64,000 nucleotides of DNA from Asparagopsis taxiformis. Its lineage: Eukaryota; Rhodophyta; Florideophyceae; Bonnemaisoniales; Bonnemaisoniaceae. Made by a program: the position numbers and the translations under genes. This document shows, piece after piece, positions 32,288 to 42,082 of the stretch. The stretch covers positions 1 to 64,000 of the forward strand of contig JALQPE010001755.1 in the NCBI GenBank assembly GCA_030407315.1. Direction: 5' to 3'. The first letter of the stretch is position 1. Each line of letters starts with the position of its first letter. The notes under the pieces were generated by a model. The model was not told the DNA's origin and made no database searches. It saw only the letters and a program-made list of their open reading frames with translations.

Positions 32288-33373
32288 TCAACGTGAAAGT
32301 CGATCGCGCATCTGGTACAATCTGTCGCGTGTGCGTTTGTCCACATTTTCAATCAACATGTGTGCTCGTGCAGAGTGCTCGTCCACCTCCTGGGTGTGTT
32401 CTCGCGTTTCTCGACGTGCGCGCTTGATCTCCTGAATGAATTGGCGCGAAGACATTATATGAGCGCCTTTCGAACTGGAAAAGTTCATATGTGCAATGTC
32501 GCTTGTCGCAGCCCACACTTGACGCTTTCCGTGTTCACAATCGTTGTAAACTGCGCGCTCAATATACGAATCGGCAGTTTCATTTCCTGTAAACACCATT
32601 GAAACATCCTGCGCGGTTTGTGACTTTGTGGCATCAGCTGAGATACAAGAAGCAGTAGAGAAATTGTAGAAATGATTTGGAGTTAGAAGGCATTTGGTAG
32701 AGAATGAAGTGTGCAAAAGCTGCTGGAACGAACTGTTGTTATGAGCATCAAACACCAACACGCAGTCCCAACCGCGAATATGGCTAAATTCCACCACATC
32801 GTGCAGCAACAGACGTCTCGCGGTTTCCATGTCCATTCTGTCGCGGTGTTTTCGTAATCGCGGCCATGCACCAATGACGTTATACGCGTCAATATACAAA
32901 ACGGGATCCTCACCAATTTCGTACTTTCCATCCGGCAAGTCAGCGTCATCATGCGAATTGGAGGCGGTACCACTTTGATAACTGGTCTCCTTCTTTCGAC
33001 GAAACTTTGTTCGCACGACAGGTTGGGGACGAGAGTCGACTGCTTTTCGAGCTTGAGCATTCATTCGGGCCTCCTTTATCTGCTGACGAAGACTGAGCGG
33101 CGAATTATTGGTCTCAATACGTGCCGGACGTGAATGCGTCTGCGCGTCGTTATTGGGAGACGGACCCCTCGGTCTGCGCTTGGACTTCATGTGAAGCTGA
33201 GTTGGTTGACGCTCGGCACGTGAGGGAAGGCGAACGGGAAGTACTGGATTGGGCGGTAGGAAGAGAAGATGAGCATTGTGCACTGAACTGGGGAATGTCG
33301 GGTGGTGCTGCATGGGATTGCTTGAGTTGGAAGCGTGATTAAGCAGCGATGGCTGAAGCGCTTGCTGATTCAT
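32288..33373 (-). CDS. YacP-like NYN-domain protein
   Basis: A 361-aa protein. The first ATG is at 33371-33373 (MNQQALQPS); the slightly longer frame begins at TTG. Residues about 1-150 are Pro/Ser/His- and Arg-rich and could include an organelle-targeting sequence. The NYN (PIN-like) domain starts at VLYIDAYNVIGAWPRLRK and continues with WDCVLVFDAHNN, VVFTGN-like MVFTGNETADSYIERAV and VWAATSD, matching the YacP/DUF901 family, including the acidic positions expected for a metal-dependent ribonuclease site. Bacterial YacP (Rae1) cleaves mRNA on ribosomes, and the plant relatives are organellar; the role here is inferred. The C-terminus is a charged helix. It is convergent with TFIIS, with a 131-bp gap. 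Confidence 0.85.
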   Translation of the reverse strand: MNQQALQPSLLNHASNSSNPMQHHPTFPSSVHNAHLLFLPPNPVLPVRLPSRAERQPTQLHMKSKRRPRGPSPNNDAQTHSRPARIETNNSPLSLRQQIKEARMNAQARKAVDSRPQPVVRTKFRRKKETSYQSGTASNSHDDADLPDGKYEIGEDPVLYIDAYNVIGAWPRLRKHRDRMDMETARRLLLHDVVEFSHIRGWDCVLVFDAHNNSSFQQLLHTSFSTKCLLTPNHFYNFSTASCISADATKSQTAQDVSMVFTGNETADSYIERAVYNDCEHGKRQVWAATSDIAHMNFSSSKGAHIMSSRQFIQEIKRARRETREHTQEVDEHSARAHMLIENVDKRTRDRLYQMRDRLSR

Positions 33374-33827
33374 GCTGTGCAAATGGTATCATTTCAGAGA
33401 TGGGGCGCCGTTTTGGTGTGAGTTTTGTTGACCGGCTTTGGCCATGCTGTGGCGGGCGATGATGGGCGTGAGAGCCGTTTTGGAGTGTCGAAAATGAAAT
33501 TGGTGGCCAGTAGAAGCGAACCACACGATGCGCATACGCTCATTTCATCTACAAATCTTTCTGCCGCGTAAACAGTATCCATTATGATCTCCGAAATACG
33601 ACATCAATTACAATTACATTTCCCACATATCATTGTTGAAACGTACTGTAGTTGCCATTAATCCAACATGATGTCGATCCAGTTGACGTGTAACACGTCA
33701 CACAGAATTAAATTAATTTAGCAGCGTCATCATAGAACCATCAGATCCTATTGTCAAAGTTTTGATATAACAATCCACTCTGTGTCATTCTTCTCCACCA
33801 CCATTTAGATCAATCGTCAAACCACGC

Positions 33828-36800
33828 ATGATGATTACCAATCCACAAACGAATGCCATTTGCTCGCTTACACACCAAAACCCATCAACAACCATCTCCA
33901 CAAATCCCAAACCATCATGCATTCCACAGCCGGCCGTCTTCTACGTCCCGCGCAACAGCCGTCAAATCCTCGACTTTCAAAACGTCCACACACCAGAAAG
34001 CAAAACCAAGCGCGCTCTACTTTCCAACGAGCCATTTCAAAATGCCATAGCGCTTGTCGGTATGGGCGGCATCGGAAAAACAACCATCCTACGCGCGCTT
34101 GGTAGACATGCACACATCTGGACAAAGTTCCCAGACGCTGTGTACTTCATTCATCTAGGTCCCGATGCAACACTGCGTACTTCGCTGGATCAATTGCAGG
34201 AGCTTGTTGCCGAAGCATTTCCCGATTTTTTGCCCAAATTCATTCGACTCGCTGCAAAGGAAAATATGCATTCCAACATGATCAATGCATTGATAGACCG
34301 TTTGATCACCAACCGTGTTCTGCTTATCTTTGATGACGTCTGTGATCTAGACGATAGCGTTTTTGCACTCGTGGATGCTGTGTGTACAGCCGTGCAACAT
34401 GTTCACCATGCCAGTTGTAAAGTACTCACTTCGACGAGAAATAAGCAGATAGGGAGTGTGCCAATGCACGATGTGTCTATAGTGCTTAGTCCAGAGCATT
34501 CCCGTTTGAAGACATGTGTCGAAATATTGTGTTGTTACGCCGCCATTGATCGTAGCACGCTTTCATCATTCTCACCTCGCACTCGTCAAGCGTTGGATGG
34601 CATCATTGACTTGTGCGCTGGGCTGCCATTGGCATTGAGCGTTGCTGGATGTGCTATTCAAGACGTATTTGATGCACGCGCAGATGTATGCGCCCAGAAT
34701 GCTCTTGTGCAGTATTGCGATAGTTTGAAGGCAAATATTACACAGCTTGCAATCGCCGAAAGTGGAGATAGACACAAGGGTCTGTACACGGCCTTGCATT
34801 CCAGTCTTCAGATGTTAGAGAACAAGTGGACGTGTGAGAATATCACTGTGGGAGCCATGTTTCGATCGCTGTGCATTCTACAAAAACAGATGTGTCTCCC
34901 TTTGAATGCAATTGAAAAACTGTGGGGTGTCCCAGCATCAGATGTGCTAGATGGAGTGAAGATGTTGTCGCGAAACAGCATTGTATCGCTGGTTAGGGAC
35001 GAGGGTAAACCGATCCTGGGAATTCGTGTGCACGATCTTGTGCACGACTTGAGCTTGACGATGGCAGAGAACGCAGAGGGCGTCCGATCATGGCATTCAA
35101 AATTACTTGATTCCTTCAGGATGACAATAAGCACAAGTACAAACAAAAAGATCGGCAATAGTAATGATCCGGAGGAAACAGTCTGTGATTGGTGGCATCT
35201 AGACAAGTCAGAAGAGTACATGAATGACAATCTGGTGCGCCATCTGCTAGACGCTGGACGCATAACAGAAGTATTGAGACTACTGACCGACTATCGGTGG
35301 GTGGAGAAAACAAACGAGCAGAAGGACAGACTTCCATTTCAGAAGATCATTGCCGAATTGCAGCTTTTGCGCGCATACTTGATGAAGAATGAGAAGACAG
35401 AAATGGAGAGAAAATTAATGTGCGATATCGATGTTCTCGTGAAAACCATGGAGCTTTGCTTGGTACCTCATTGCATGAAGAATCGCGATGAGTGTACCTT
35501 CCAATTGTATGGTCGACTCTACGGAGTGGATTGCTCCGTCAATTTAGTGCAGCGACTAGTGGCAAGCATCGAGCAATACGGACGAAGACCATGGGCTCGT
35601 GCGGCGCCTGGTGTCCTGACAAGCGGACAAGCTTTGCTAAAACGCGTACTACCACTGAACGATTGCGCAAGATGCTTCTCCGTTGGTGCTGGAGGAGATG
35701 ATGTTGTCGTTGCGGAAAACAGTGGCAAGGTTTTGGTCGTGAACGGTCGTGACGGATCGATGAAAAACTTGCTGATTGACGTAGAGGCACATGGATTTGT
35801 CGATGTGTTTGTATGCCAGTCATCTGGAATAATCATTTCATGCAGTGAAAGCGGTTGTGTGATTATTTGGAAGGATTCTAAGAAATTACGCTGCTTCAAA
35901 GCTGAGGATTTGGAAGAAGGAGAATGGATCACGTCTATGCAAGTATTACCAAATCTGCAAATCGTCGTTCTGGGCACTGATCAAGGGCGCCTATTGGTGC
36001 TGGACATCAAAAACGGGAATAAGATCAAAACTGTCGTTGCTCATACACAGTATGTGAACTCGATAGCAGTTGATAGTGCAGAAAATACCTTATTGTCTTC
36101 ATCAGATGATGGAGCGATTCGACTGTGGAACACAGAAACTTTCGAGGAGAGACGTGACGTGGTAGATGACTGTAACCTTTGGGTGTACGGCGCCGTTTTG
36201 AGCGGTGACGGACGCCTATTGGCGTATAAGTCAGAAACGAATGTTGTCTTGAGAGAGTTACGAAAGGGCGGACAGGTATGGCAGTCGTCTGAAGAGCATC
36301 GCAATATTGTTACATGCGTTTTGTTCAGCATAGATGGAAAGTTGATGTACTCTGGTGATGCTGATGGTACCATTTGCATATGGAGCGTGAGAAACGGCGC
36401 TCGCGACGTGTCATTAGTTCACTCTCTGCATCATGAAACGTTACATTACGTTGAATCGCTTTCGATGGGAGACAATTCGGAACTGTTCGTACTGAGCTTA
36501 GACCGCGTATACGTTTGGGACGCATCGGAGTCGGCAAGGATCGGCGAAAAGAATGATGTTCTTTTACCACAGGTACAGCGGTTCGGAATATCTCAGGATG
36601 AAGCCACAATGGTTACATGGAGTCCAAGCGCGGATATGAATACCGTAGAGATACGAAACGTGTGTGATGTGTCCTCGTGGACGAATCGTGTTACCTCAAG
36701 CTTTCAGATTCCTCACTACCATCTTGGAGTCCAATTTACCGTATCCAACGACAAGCGGACTGTTGCTTATTCCAACTATGGCACATGTGACGTGTTTATC

Positions 36801-38015
36801 GTCGACGCACAAAATGGATCTGTGTTGCACAGAGTGACGGGTATAGCTACCTCGTTCACAGACCAACGAGATATTTTAAGTTCAGATGAGGGGGTACATG
36901 AAGGCGATGCCACGAATAATCGAGCAATTAAGTCACTACATTTCAACTCAGACGGCAGCATCCTATCAGTTGTAGCAATTGCGACGGGCGTGGAGAATAA
37001 CTCGATAGCAGTAACGAAGAGATTCTCTTGGAATATGCTGTCTGGAGAATTACTAGAAGAACTATTGTCTACTTGTCAAGGCGAGGGTTCGAACCACACA
37101 GACCCCGTATTGTTCTGCAAAGCGTCTCTAGGTATTGGCCACTTTTCAGTTTCACAAAACGTGACATACAAACATGCTGGCAAATCGTTCACGATTGCAA
37201 CCATCGAACATGACATCGGATGCGCACAATATTGTTTCAACTCATCTCGTCTGTGGGTTTCGAGAGAATCTGGGGGTCTGGAGTATGTCGATTTAATCTC
37301 ACAAAATTCCCAAATCAAGCCACGCGAGGAACAACTGCTGCCAGTGCTCTCACACTATACTGCACCCCAGGCGCGCAGCACAACCAATGACACGCACGTC
37401 TTCACTGAAGAGGTTTATGACGTATTCATTAGCCATGCCGGCACAGACAAATGCACAATCGCAGAACCACTTTACCAGCTTTTAATCGCGCTCGGGTTGA
37501 AAGTATTCCTGGATAAGGCGGAGTTACGCCCTGGACAGAAAGCTTCTGAGAAGATAGTACACGCCATGAAGACGGCAAAGATTGCCGTTGTGATACTGTC
37601 TCCACAATTTGCAGCACGGACATGGCCCATGAAAGAACTGTTGTGTTTTCTGGCGCGATTCAATGACAGTGCGGATCGTGATTTTATCATTATTCCAGTG
37701 TTCTACAGATTGACGCTGGATGAGTGCAAGGATCGAAAGAGGCTGGTCGGACTGGTTGATGAACACGGGCAGAATGTATTTGTGGCAGAAGGATTTCTGG
37801 AGCGTGTCGGGAACGAGGGCGAGCATTCTATTGATGATATCATGGAGGCTCTATCGATGCTGACACGGATAACTGGGATTGAGAACAAGGGCGGTGTCAC
37901 GAATGGGGATTGTGTATTGGAAAGGGCGAAGCGGGAAGTGTTTGTTGAGCGGATCACGGATGCAATTGTGGAAGCGATGGGTCGAATGGAAGGAAACAAT
38001 TTACTGGATCACTAA
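33828..38015 (+). CDS. NLR-A: NB-ARC, WD40, C-terminal TIR protein
   Basis: A 1395-aa single-exon STAND/NLR-type protein. A short N-terminus carries the family signature VPRNSRQILDF (residues 40-50). NB-ARC motifs: P-loop GMGGIGKTT (78-86), Walker B RVLLIFDDVCD (163-173), STRN sensor near 202, GLPLAL (265-270) and an MHD-like VHDLVHDLS (401-409). A helical region with conserved WGVP and RNSIVSLV follows. About residues 630-1170 contain WD40-type repeats (for example SSDDGAIRLWN, YSGDADGTICIWS). The TIR domain starts near 1194 (EEVYDVFISHAGTD) and keeps the W-x3-E motif with Glu1270, the position required for NAD hydrolysis in TIR enzymes. After the TIR lies the family tail ITGIENKGGVTNG. By analogy it would be an ATP-switched sensor oligomerising to activate its TIR; the ligand is unknown. 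It is tail-to-tail with the receptor gene that follows. Confidence 0.93.
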   Translation: MMITNPQTNAICSLTHQNPSTTISTNPKPSCIPQPAVFYVPRNSRQILDFQNVHTPESKTKRALLSNEPFQNAIALVGMGGIGKTTILRALGRHAHIWTKFPDAVYFIHLGPDATLRTSLDQLQELVAEAFPDFLPKFIRLAAKENMHSNMINALIDRLITNRVLLIFDDVCDLDDSVFALVDAVCTAVQHVHHASCKVLTSTRNKQIGSVPMHDVSIVLSPEHSRLKTCVEILCCYAAIDRSTLSSFSPRTRQALDGIIDLCAGLPLALSVAGCAIQDVFDARADVCAQNALVQYCDSLKANITQLAIAESGDRHKGLYTALHSSLQMLENKWTCENITVGAMFRSLCILQKQMCLPLNAIEKLWGVPASDVLDGVKMLSRNSIVSLVRDEGKPILGIRVHDLVHDLSLTMAENAEGVRSWHSKLLDSFRMTISTSTNKKIGNSNDPEETVCDWWHLDKSEEYMNDNLVRHLLDAGRITEVLRLLTDYRWVEKTNEQKDRLPFQKIIAELQLLRAYLMKNEKTEMERKLMCDIDVLVKTMELCLVPHCMKNRDECTFQLYGRLYGVDCSVNLVQRLVASIEQYGRRPWARAAPGVLTSGQALLKRVLPLNDCARCFSVGAGGDDVVVAENSGKVLVVNGRDGSMKNLLIDVEAHGFVDVFVCQSSGIIISCSESGCVIIWKDSKKLRCFKAEDLEEGEWITSMQVLPNLQIVVLGTDQGRLLVLDIKNGNKIKTVVAHTQYVNSIAVDSAENTLLSSSDDGAIRLWNTETFEERRDVVDDCNLWVYGAVLSGDGRLLAYKSETNVVLRELRKGGQVWQSSEEHRNIVTCVLFSIDGKLMYSGDADGTICIWSVRNGARDVSLVHSLHHETLHYVESLSMGDNSELFVLSLDRVYVWDASESARIGEKNDVLLPQVQRFGISQDEATMVTWSPSADMNTVEIRNVCDVSSWTNRVTSSFQIPHYHLGVQFTVSNDKRTVAYSNYGTCDVFIVDAQNGSVLHRVTGIATSFTDQRDILSSDEGVHEGDATNNRAIKSLHFNSDGSILSVVAIATGVENNSIAVTKRFSWNMLSGELLEELLSTCQGEGSNHTDPVLFCKASLGIGHFSVSQNVTYKHAGKSFTIATIEHDIGCAQYCFNSSRLWVSRESGGLEYVDLISQNSQIKPREEQLLPVLSHYTAPQARSTTNDTHVFTEEVYDVFISHAGTDKCTIAEPLYQLLIALGLKVFLDKAELRPGQKASEKIVHAMKTAKIAVVILSPQFAARTWPMKELLCFLARFNDSADRDFIIIPVFYRLTLDECKDRKRLVGLVDEHGQNVFVAEGFLERVGNEGEHSIDDIMEALSMLTRITGIENKGGVTNGDCVLERAKREVFVERITDAIVEAMGRMEGNNLLDH

Positions 38016-38245
38016 GTAAATCTACATTGTCATCACAGCAGTAGTTCAGACAGTTCGACGACAAGCCATTGTTGGACACTTACGAGAGATAGTCTCCGGC
38101 AACAACTGATCAGCTTCTTTGTAGAAAATGCGACATCGTTGTAGGCTACAACGATGCCTCATTTTCTTCCCTTCCGGACGGTTTGTGGAGCCAATCAACG
38201 AGCATGAAAATTGCAAATGTTGTAACCAAAGCCTATTTTTGTGTA

Positions 38246-40264
38246 TTAAATTCCGGGCATTTGTGCACCTTCATCCTCGCTGCTAGTGCTTTCAGAAGCT
38301 TCACTTTGAGAACTTGTCACCCTCAGATTCCGCCTTCCTCTCTTCCAGAACACAAGCACCAGTACAGAGAGCACCAGCGATGGCAGCACGAAGATTCCGA
38401 CTGGAACTAGAATGATCAACGGATCAATGCTGCTTGTTTTCTCCTCACAGATTAGCTTTTCTTTATCTACGCGTTCTCGAATCTGCATCAAATCATGCGT
38501 ACAAATAATCGCCCCGTCAGTATCATGCTCCCATTAAAAACACAATCCGATGCATATCAATCACGTACCTTGCCGCCGATGCGTAGCGATAGAATATCCC
38601 GGTCGATTTGTCTTCGCAGTGTGTCGTTTACCGCTGCGTTGTACAGCCATCCACCATTGAACTCGTACAAAACGTCCTTCGTTTCGAAAATGGTCAAATT
38701 TTCTGTAATGCCAATCAAAATAGATTCAATAGACACAGTCAGCGTGGGTAAAGATTGTATCGCTTCGAGACATCTTGAGAATTGTCAAGTGTTGCATCAG
38801 CTTACTGCAATTAGAATATTGACTAATCTGGTGATGTCCAGTTACCTCGAAAGTAACCGTGAATGAAGTGCCTGAGTTCGGGTCAGCTGTCCTCCGAATG
38901 CATTGTGCTCCATCATCGCATCTAAACCACGGGATATCATTTTCAATGTTCTTGTTACCATCATCCACTACTCATGAATAGAGCATATAGTACAGGGAGT
39001 TAGGAAAATATTAACGCCGGAGAGGATGTCGGAATAAACTAACGAGATGCGAAAACTCACCCAGGCTGATAAAGATATCTTCCAAGGCCGAGTTTTTCAG
39101 AACCGAATATGACCTCAACTCTCGAACATCCAAAGCCCGAACCTCTTTTCCCAGTTGCGATGTCTGTTGTTGGAACAAGAAATTGACTACAGCCACCTCA
39201 TAGAACAGAGCAAAGATTGCGAAGAAGGAGAATAATCCAACTCGAAAAAACGTCAATGCCAATCCGTACTTTGTGGTGAATGATTGTCGGCTCTCTAGAG
39301 CTCCTGAATTGGATGAAAACCTTTCTCGACTGGTTGCTCGCGCCACATAGCGGCGAGCACGATGTCGTCGGTAACCACTAATGCGGCGGTTTGACGGTGT
39401 GAGATATGAAACGAGATATCGGTGATGATTGAGGTCAACTGTATCTATACTAGCGGAGCTGGATGAAGACTGCCATTTGTTCTGTTGAATTCGACGTTCG
39501 TGCGCCAAAGCTTCGTCGCTGTCACCGAACAATATAAAGAAAGCAGTCACAAGAGATCTTCCACGGAAGACATGAAATCTCATAGCAATACAGAAGGCAA
39601 CGATGGCGAAAAGCAATAGAGTGGCACCGAGAATTGTCCACGTTTGCCACTTGAAGGGTTTGGTCAGTTGATGAAACGGCCCCTCGGCAACCGATTCTTT
39701 AGTATTCTTCACTCCTATTATGATCATTCTGTTGTCGATTATAGGGGCACTTGGTGTGTGATGACAGCGACGCGGTACTGTTTCGAGCAGTAAACCTGTT
39801 ATACCAAACATGTATTTTTCTTTTGCCTTGACTTCTGTAAAATCGACGAGAGCATTGAAAGTGCATTGACTGGAAGGGCCTACCCATGCGCAGTATTGGT
39901 CTCTGGCAGATGTCTGATCGATAATATCGAAGGCGATGCCGCGGAGAGATGGATGAAGTTTTTTGCGAGACTCTTTATCACACCGGAACGGCTTTTGCAA
40001 TTTTTCTGCCTCTGGTGCCTCAGAGAAGACAGATGTATTGAATTGAATCAACGGTTCCTCTTGCACAAAGAGGTAGCATATGTTTGTTTTGCATACGTCA
40101 AAAGCGTCTGGGTCTTTGTCAAGTAGAGAGAGGCAATTCCCGCCTTCAGTCAACGCTTCAAGGTTTGCAGAAGCATTTTGAGAACTACAATCGAATGCTG
40201 GGAGTGAGCTCGACGATGTAAGGCATGCGAGAGAGAATAGCACAAGAGCATGGAGAGGGTTCAT
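38246..40264 (-). CDS. Ionotropic glutamate receptor-like channel, four exons
   Basis: The gene model joins 39061-40264, 38846-38967, 38569-38676 and 38246-38482 (556 aa, phases consistent). Introns begin GTGAGT, GTAACT and GTACGT; branch-point forms CTAAC, CTGAC and TACTGAC are visible. The third acceptor (at 38677) was chosen for phase; an AG at 38703 is the alternative. Exon 1 has a signal peptide (MNPLHALVLFSLACL), a Cys-rich ligand-binding half (LRGIAFDIID, FGITGLLLETVPRR), then TKPFKWQTWTIL into membrane helix 1 (about 204-230). A pore-loop-like SLVTAFFILFGDSDE and a long basic linker lead to another helix (FTTKYGLALTFF onward). Exons 2-4 form the second ligand-binding half, and a last helix (LIILVPVGIFVLPSLVLSVL) precedes an acidic tail. 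The layout is that of ionotropic glutamate receptors; ligand and ion are unknown. Confidence 0.65.
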
Positions 40265-40336
40265 TTTTTGTGAAGAAGATAGGGTCTAGATAGACACAGA
40301 GCAGATGAAAGAAAATATGAACAGTGTACAGTTGTA

Positions 40337-40344
40337 CTTTTATA
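40337..40344 (-). promoter_or_regulatory. TATA box of receptor-like gene
   Basis: On the minus strand CTATAAAAG lies 73 bp upstream of the receptor ATG (40264). Confidence 0.6.
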
Positions 40345-40659
40345 GGGAAAACTTGAAAAGATTATTGGCGTTTCATTACCTACCCGTGCATATTAGATAT
40401 GTTAATTGATGAAACGGTAAGCGGGGCGTGTATGACTGGAAGCAAATTGATGGTGGATCACGTTCATGGGTAAGATCTTGAAGCCAGATTCGAATAATTG
40501 AAAGCATTCCAACACCCAAGGCGATTGTTGCCCAAGAAAATATCATTGCTAGTTGCGAAAGGAGTCCATGTCCTCTACCGCTGCGGAAAGCATACTTGGT
40601 TGATGTCAGGGTATATTTAGAGTACTGCAGTAACCAAGCAGGTCTCACCAGATATGTGG

Positions 40660-42075
40660 GCTGATGGCTTTACTGTTCTGACTATTTGTGAACGTGATCT
40701 CGAGGATACATACATTAAATAAGAATTTGGCATACCTTCAAACAGCAATGACAAAGATATTCTGTAATGGTTTGGAAGGGCTGTACCGATCGGACGCTCT
40801 CCCACTTATGTTTGCCAATCAACGCGCTTCAAAGTTGTCTTCGCCCAGTCAGGATGACATTGTCGAGGCAATGCAATAGCTGCAATTTCAGTTTGACAAA
40901 ACGTGAGTATTCCACGCAAGTGGTAGCGTCAAGCGGCGAATTCAATTTGTTTCTGCACTGGTAAAAGTCTCCCCGTACAATACAACCACACAAGCGGCGC
41001 CGAAGGCATGATCAGATGTCTTCATTTACTGTGTGGTGCTCGAGCGTGCGCAAGACACAGAACTTTTGGATTGACATTGTCACTTCACGACTGCAGGCAA
41101 TTGCAAAGATGATATCAGGCCGATATTTGCGTGATAGTCGAGATCTATTCGTTAGGAAGGGGTGTTGCGCAACTGTTGAATGTTGCAAGGCATGGTGGTG
41201 TAACTGCTGTCTCCTCTACGTGCACAGTGGACACACCACTGATATTATTCGACAAACTGAAAAGATGACGTGAACGCAGCTCAGCGCTGGCGAATTGTTC
41301 ACCTCTTGTACTGTGGCTGGAGCACCTATAAGAATGCAACACGATTTTTGATATTTCCGCCGACGCTTAGTCTCAGCATTCGAATATCTCCACAAGTACT
41401 AATTTAGGAAACATGCATGGGCAGCATGTTCGGAGCCCGTACTGCTAGTACCAGTGCGACCGATACAGCTGCATACGAACTGCTAGGAGATTCCCCTCAT
41501 ACATAATAGTATCACTGACTTGGTGAGCAATGTACTACATCTTGATACGATGGCCATTGCATTAGCCTCGACAAAAGAGAGGATCAGCGCATTTCGGCAA
41601 ATTGTTAGATAGGATTTCTAGGCGTGCCTTAGCGGAAATTCAAGTGTTGACAGAATCATCGAACTGAATTATGTCAAGGGATAACAATGGCCTCACAGTG
41701 AACTGGACATTATTACCGGCTCGTTATGGAGGAAGCAAGCAGATAGAAGATGTCGTCGAACATAGAAAATGAGGCGTGCTAGGAGTGCACCGATTGATTC
41801 AACACGTAGCGCGGTCGCAGCCTTCCGATTTGTCTCAACCCAGTATGGTACCAGATGGATCGCACCAACTTGGAAAGCATGACGTGATGTCGGTAGAATA
41901 GAATTGATAGCTCAGCTTCAGGAAGTGGAGGGATTGTCGCAGTACAGACTCTGTCGAGATTGCAGCCCAGATTCCGAAGTTTGCATCCACCGGACGAGCG
42001 CACGGCACGTCAGAAAATTTTTGAAACTCCAAACAGCAATTTTTTCAGATATCTCCGAGTTTATAATATGAGCCA
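40660..42075. other. Intergenic between receptor gene and NLR-B
   Basis: Short ORFs only. A minus-strand ORF at 40376-40648 has one hydrophobic stretch but no supportable gene model. No repeats or NLR remnants were recognised. Confidence 0.4.
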
Positions 42076-42082
42076 CACCCAG

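Noticed and set aside
40376..40805. Possible two-exon membrane protein upstream of the receptor gene
   Set aside because: A donor- and acceptor-like pair and one hydrophobic stretch exist, but there is no family match and the model is too short to trust.
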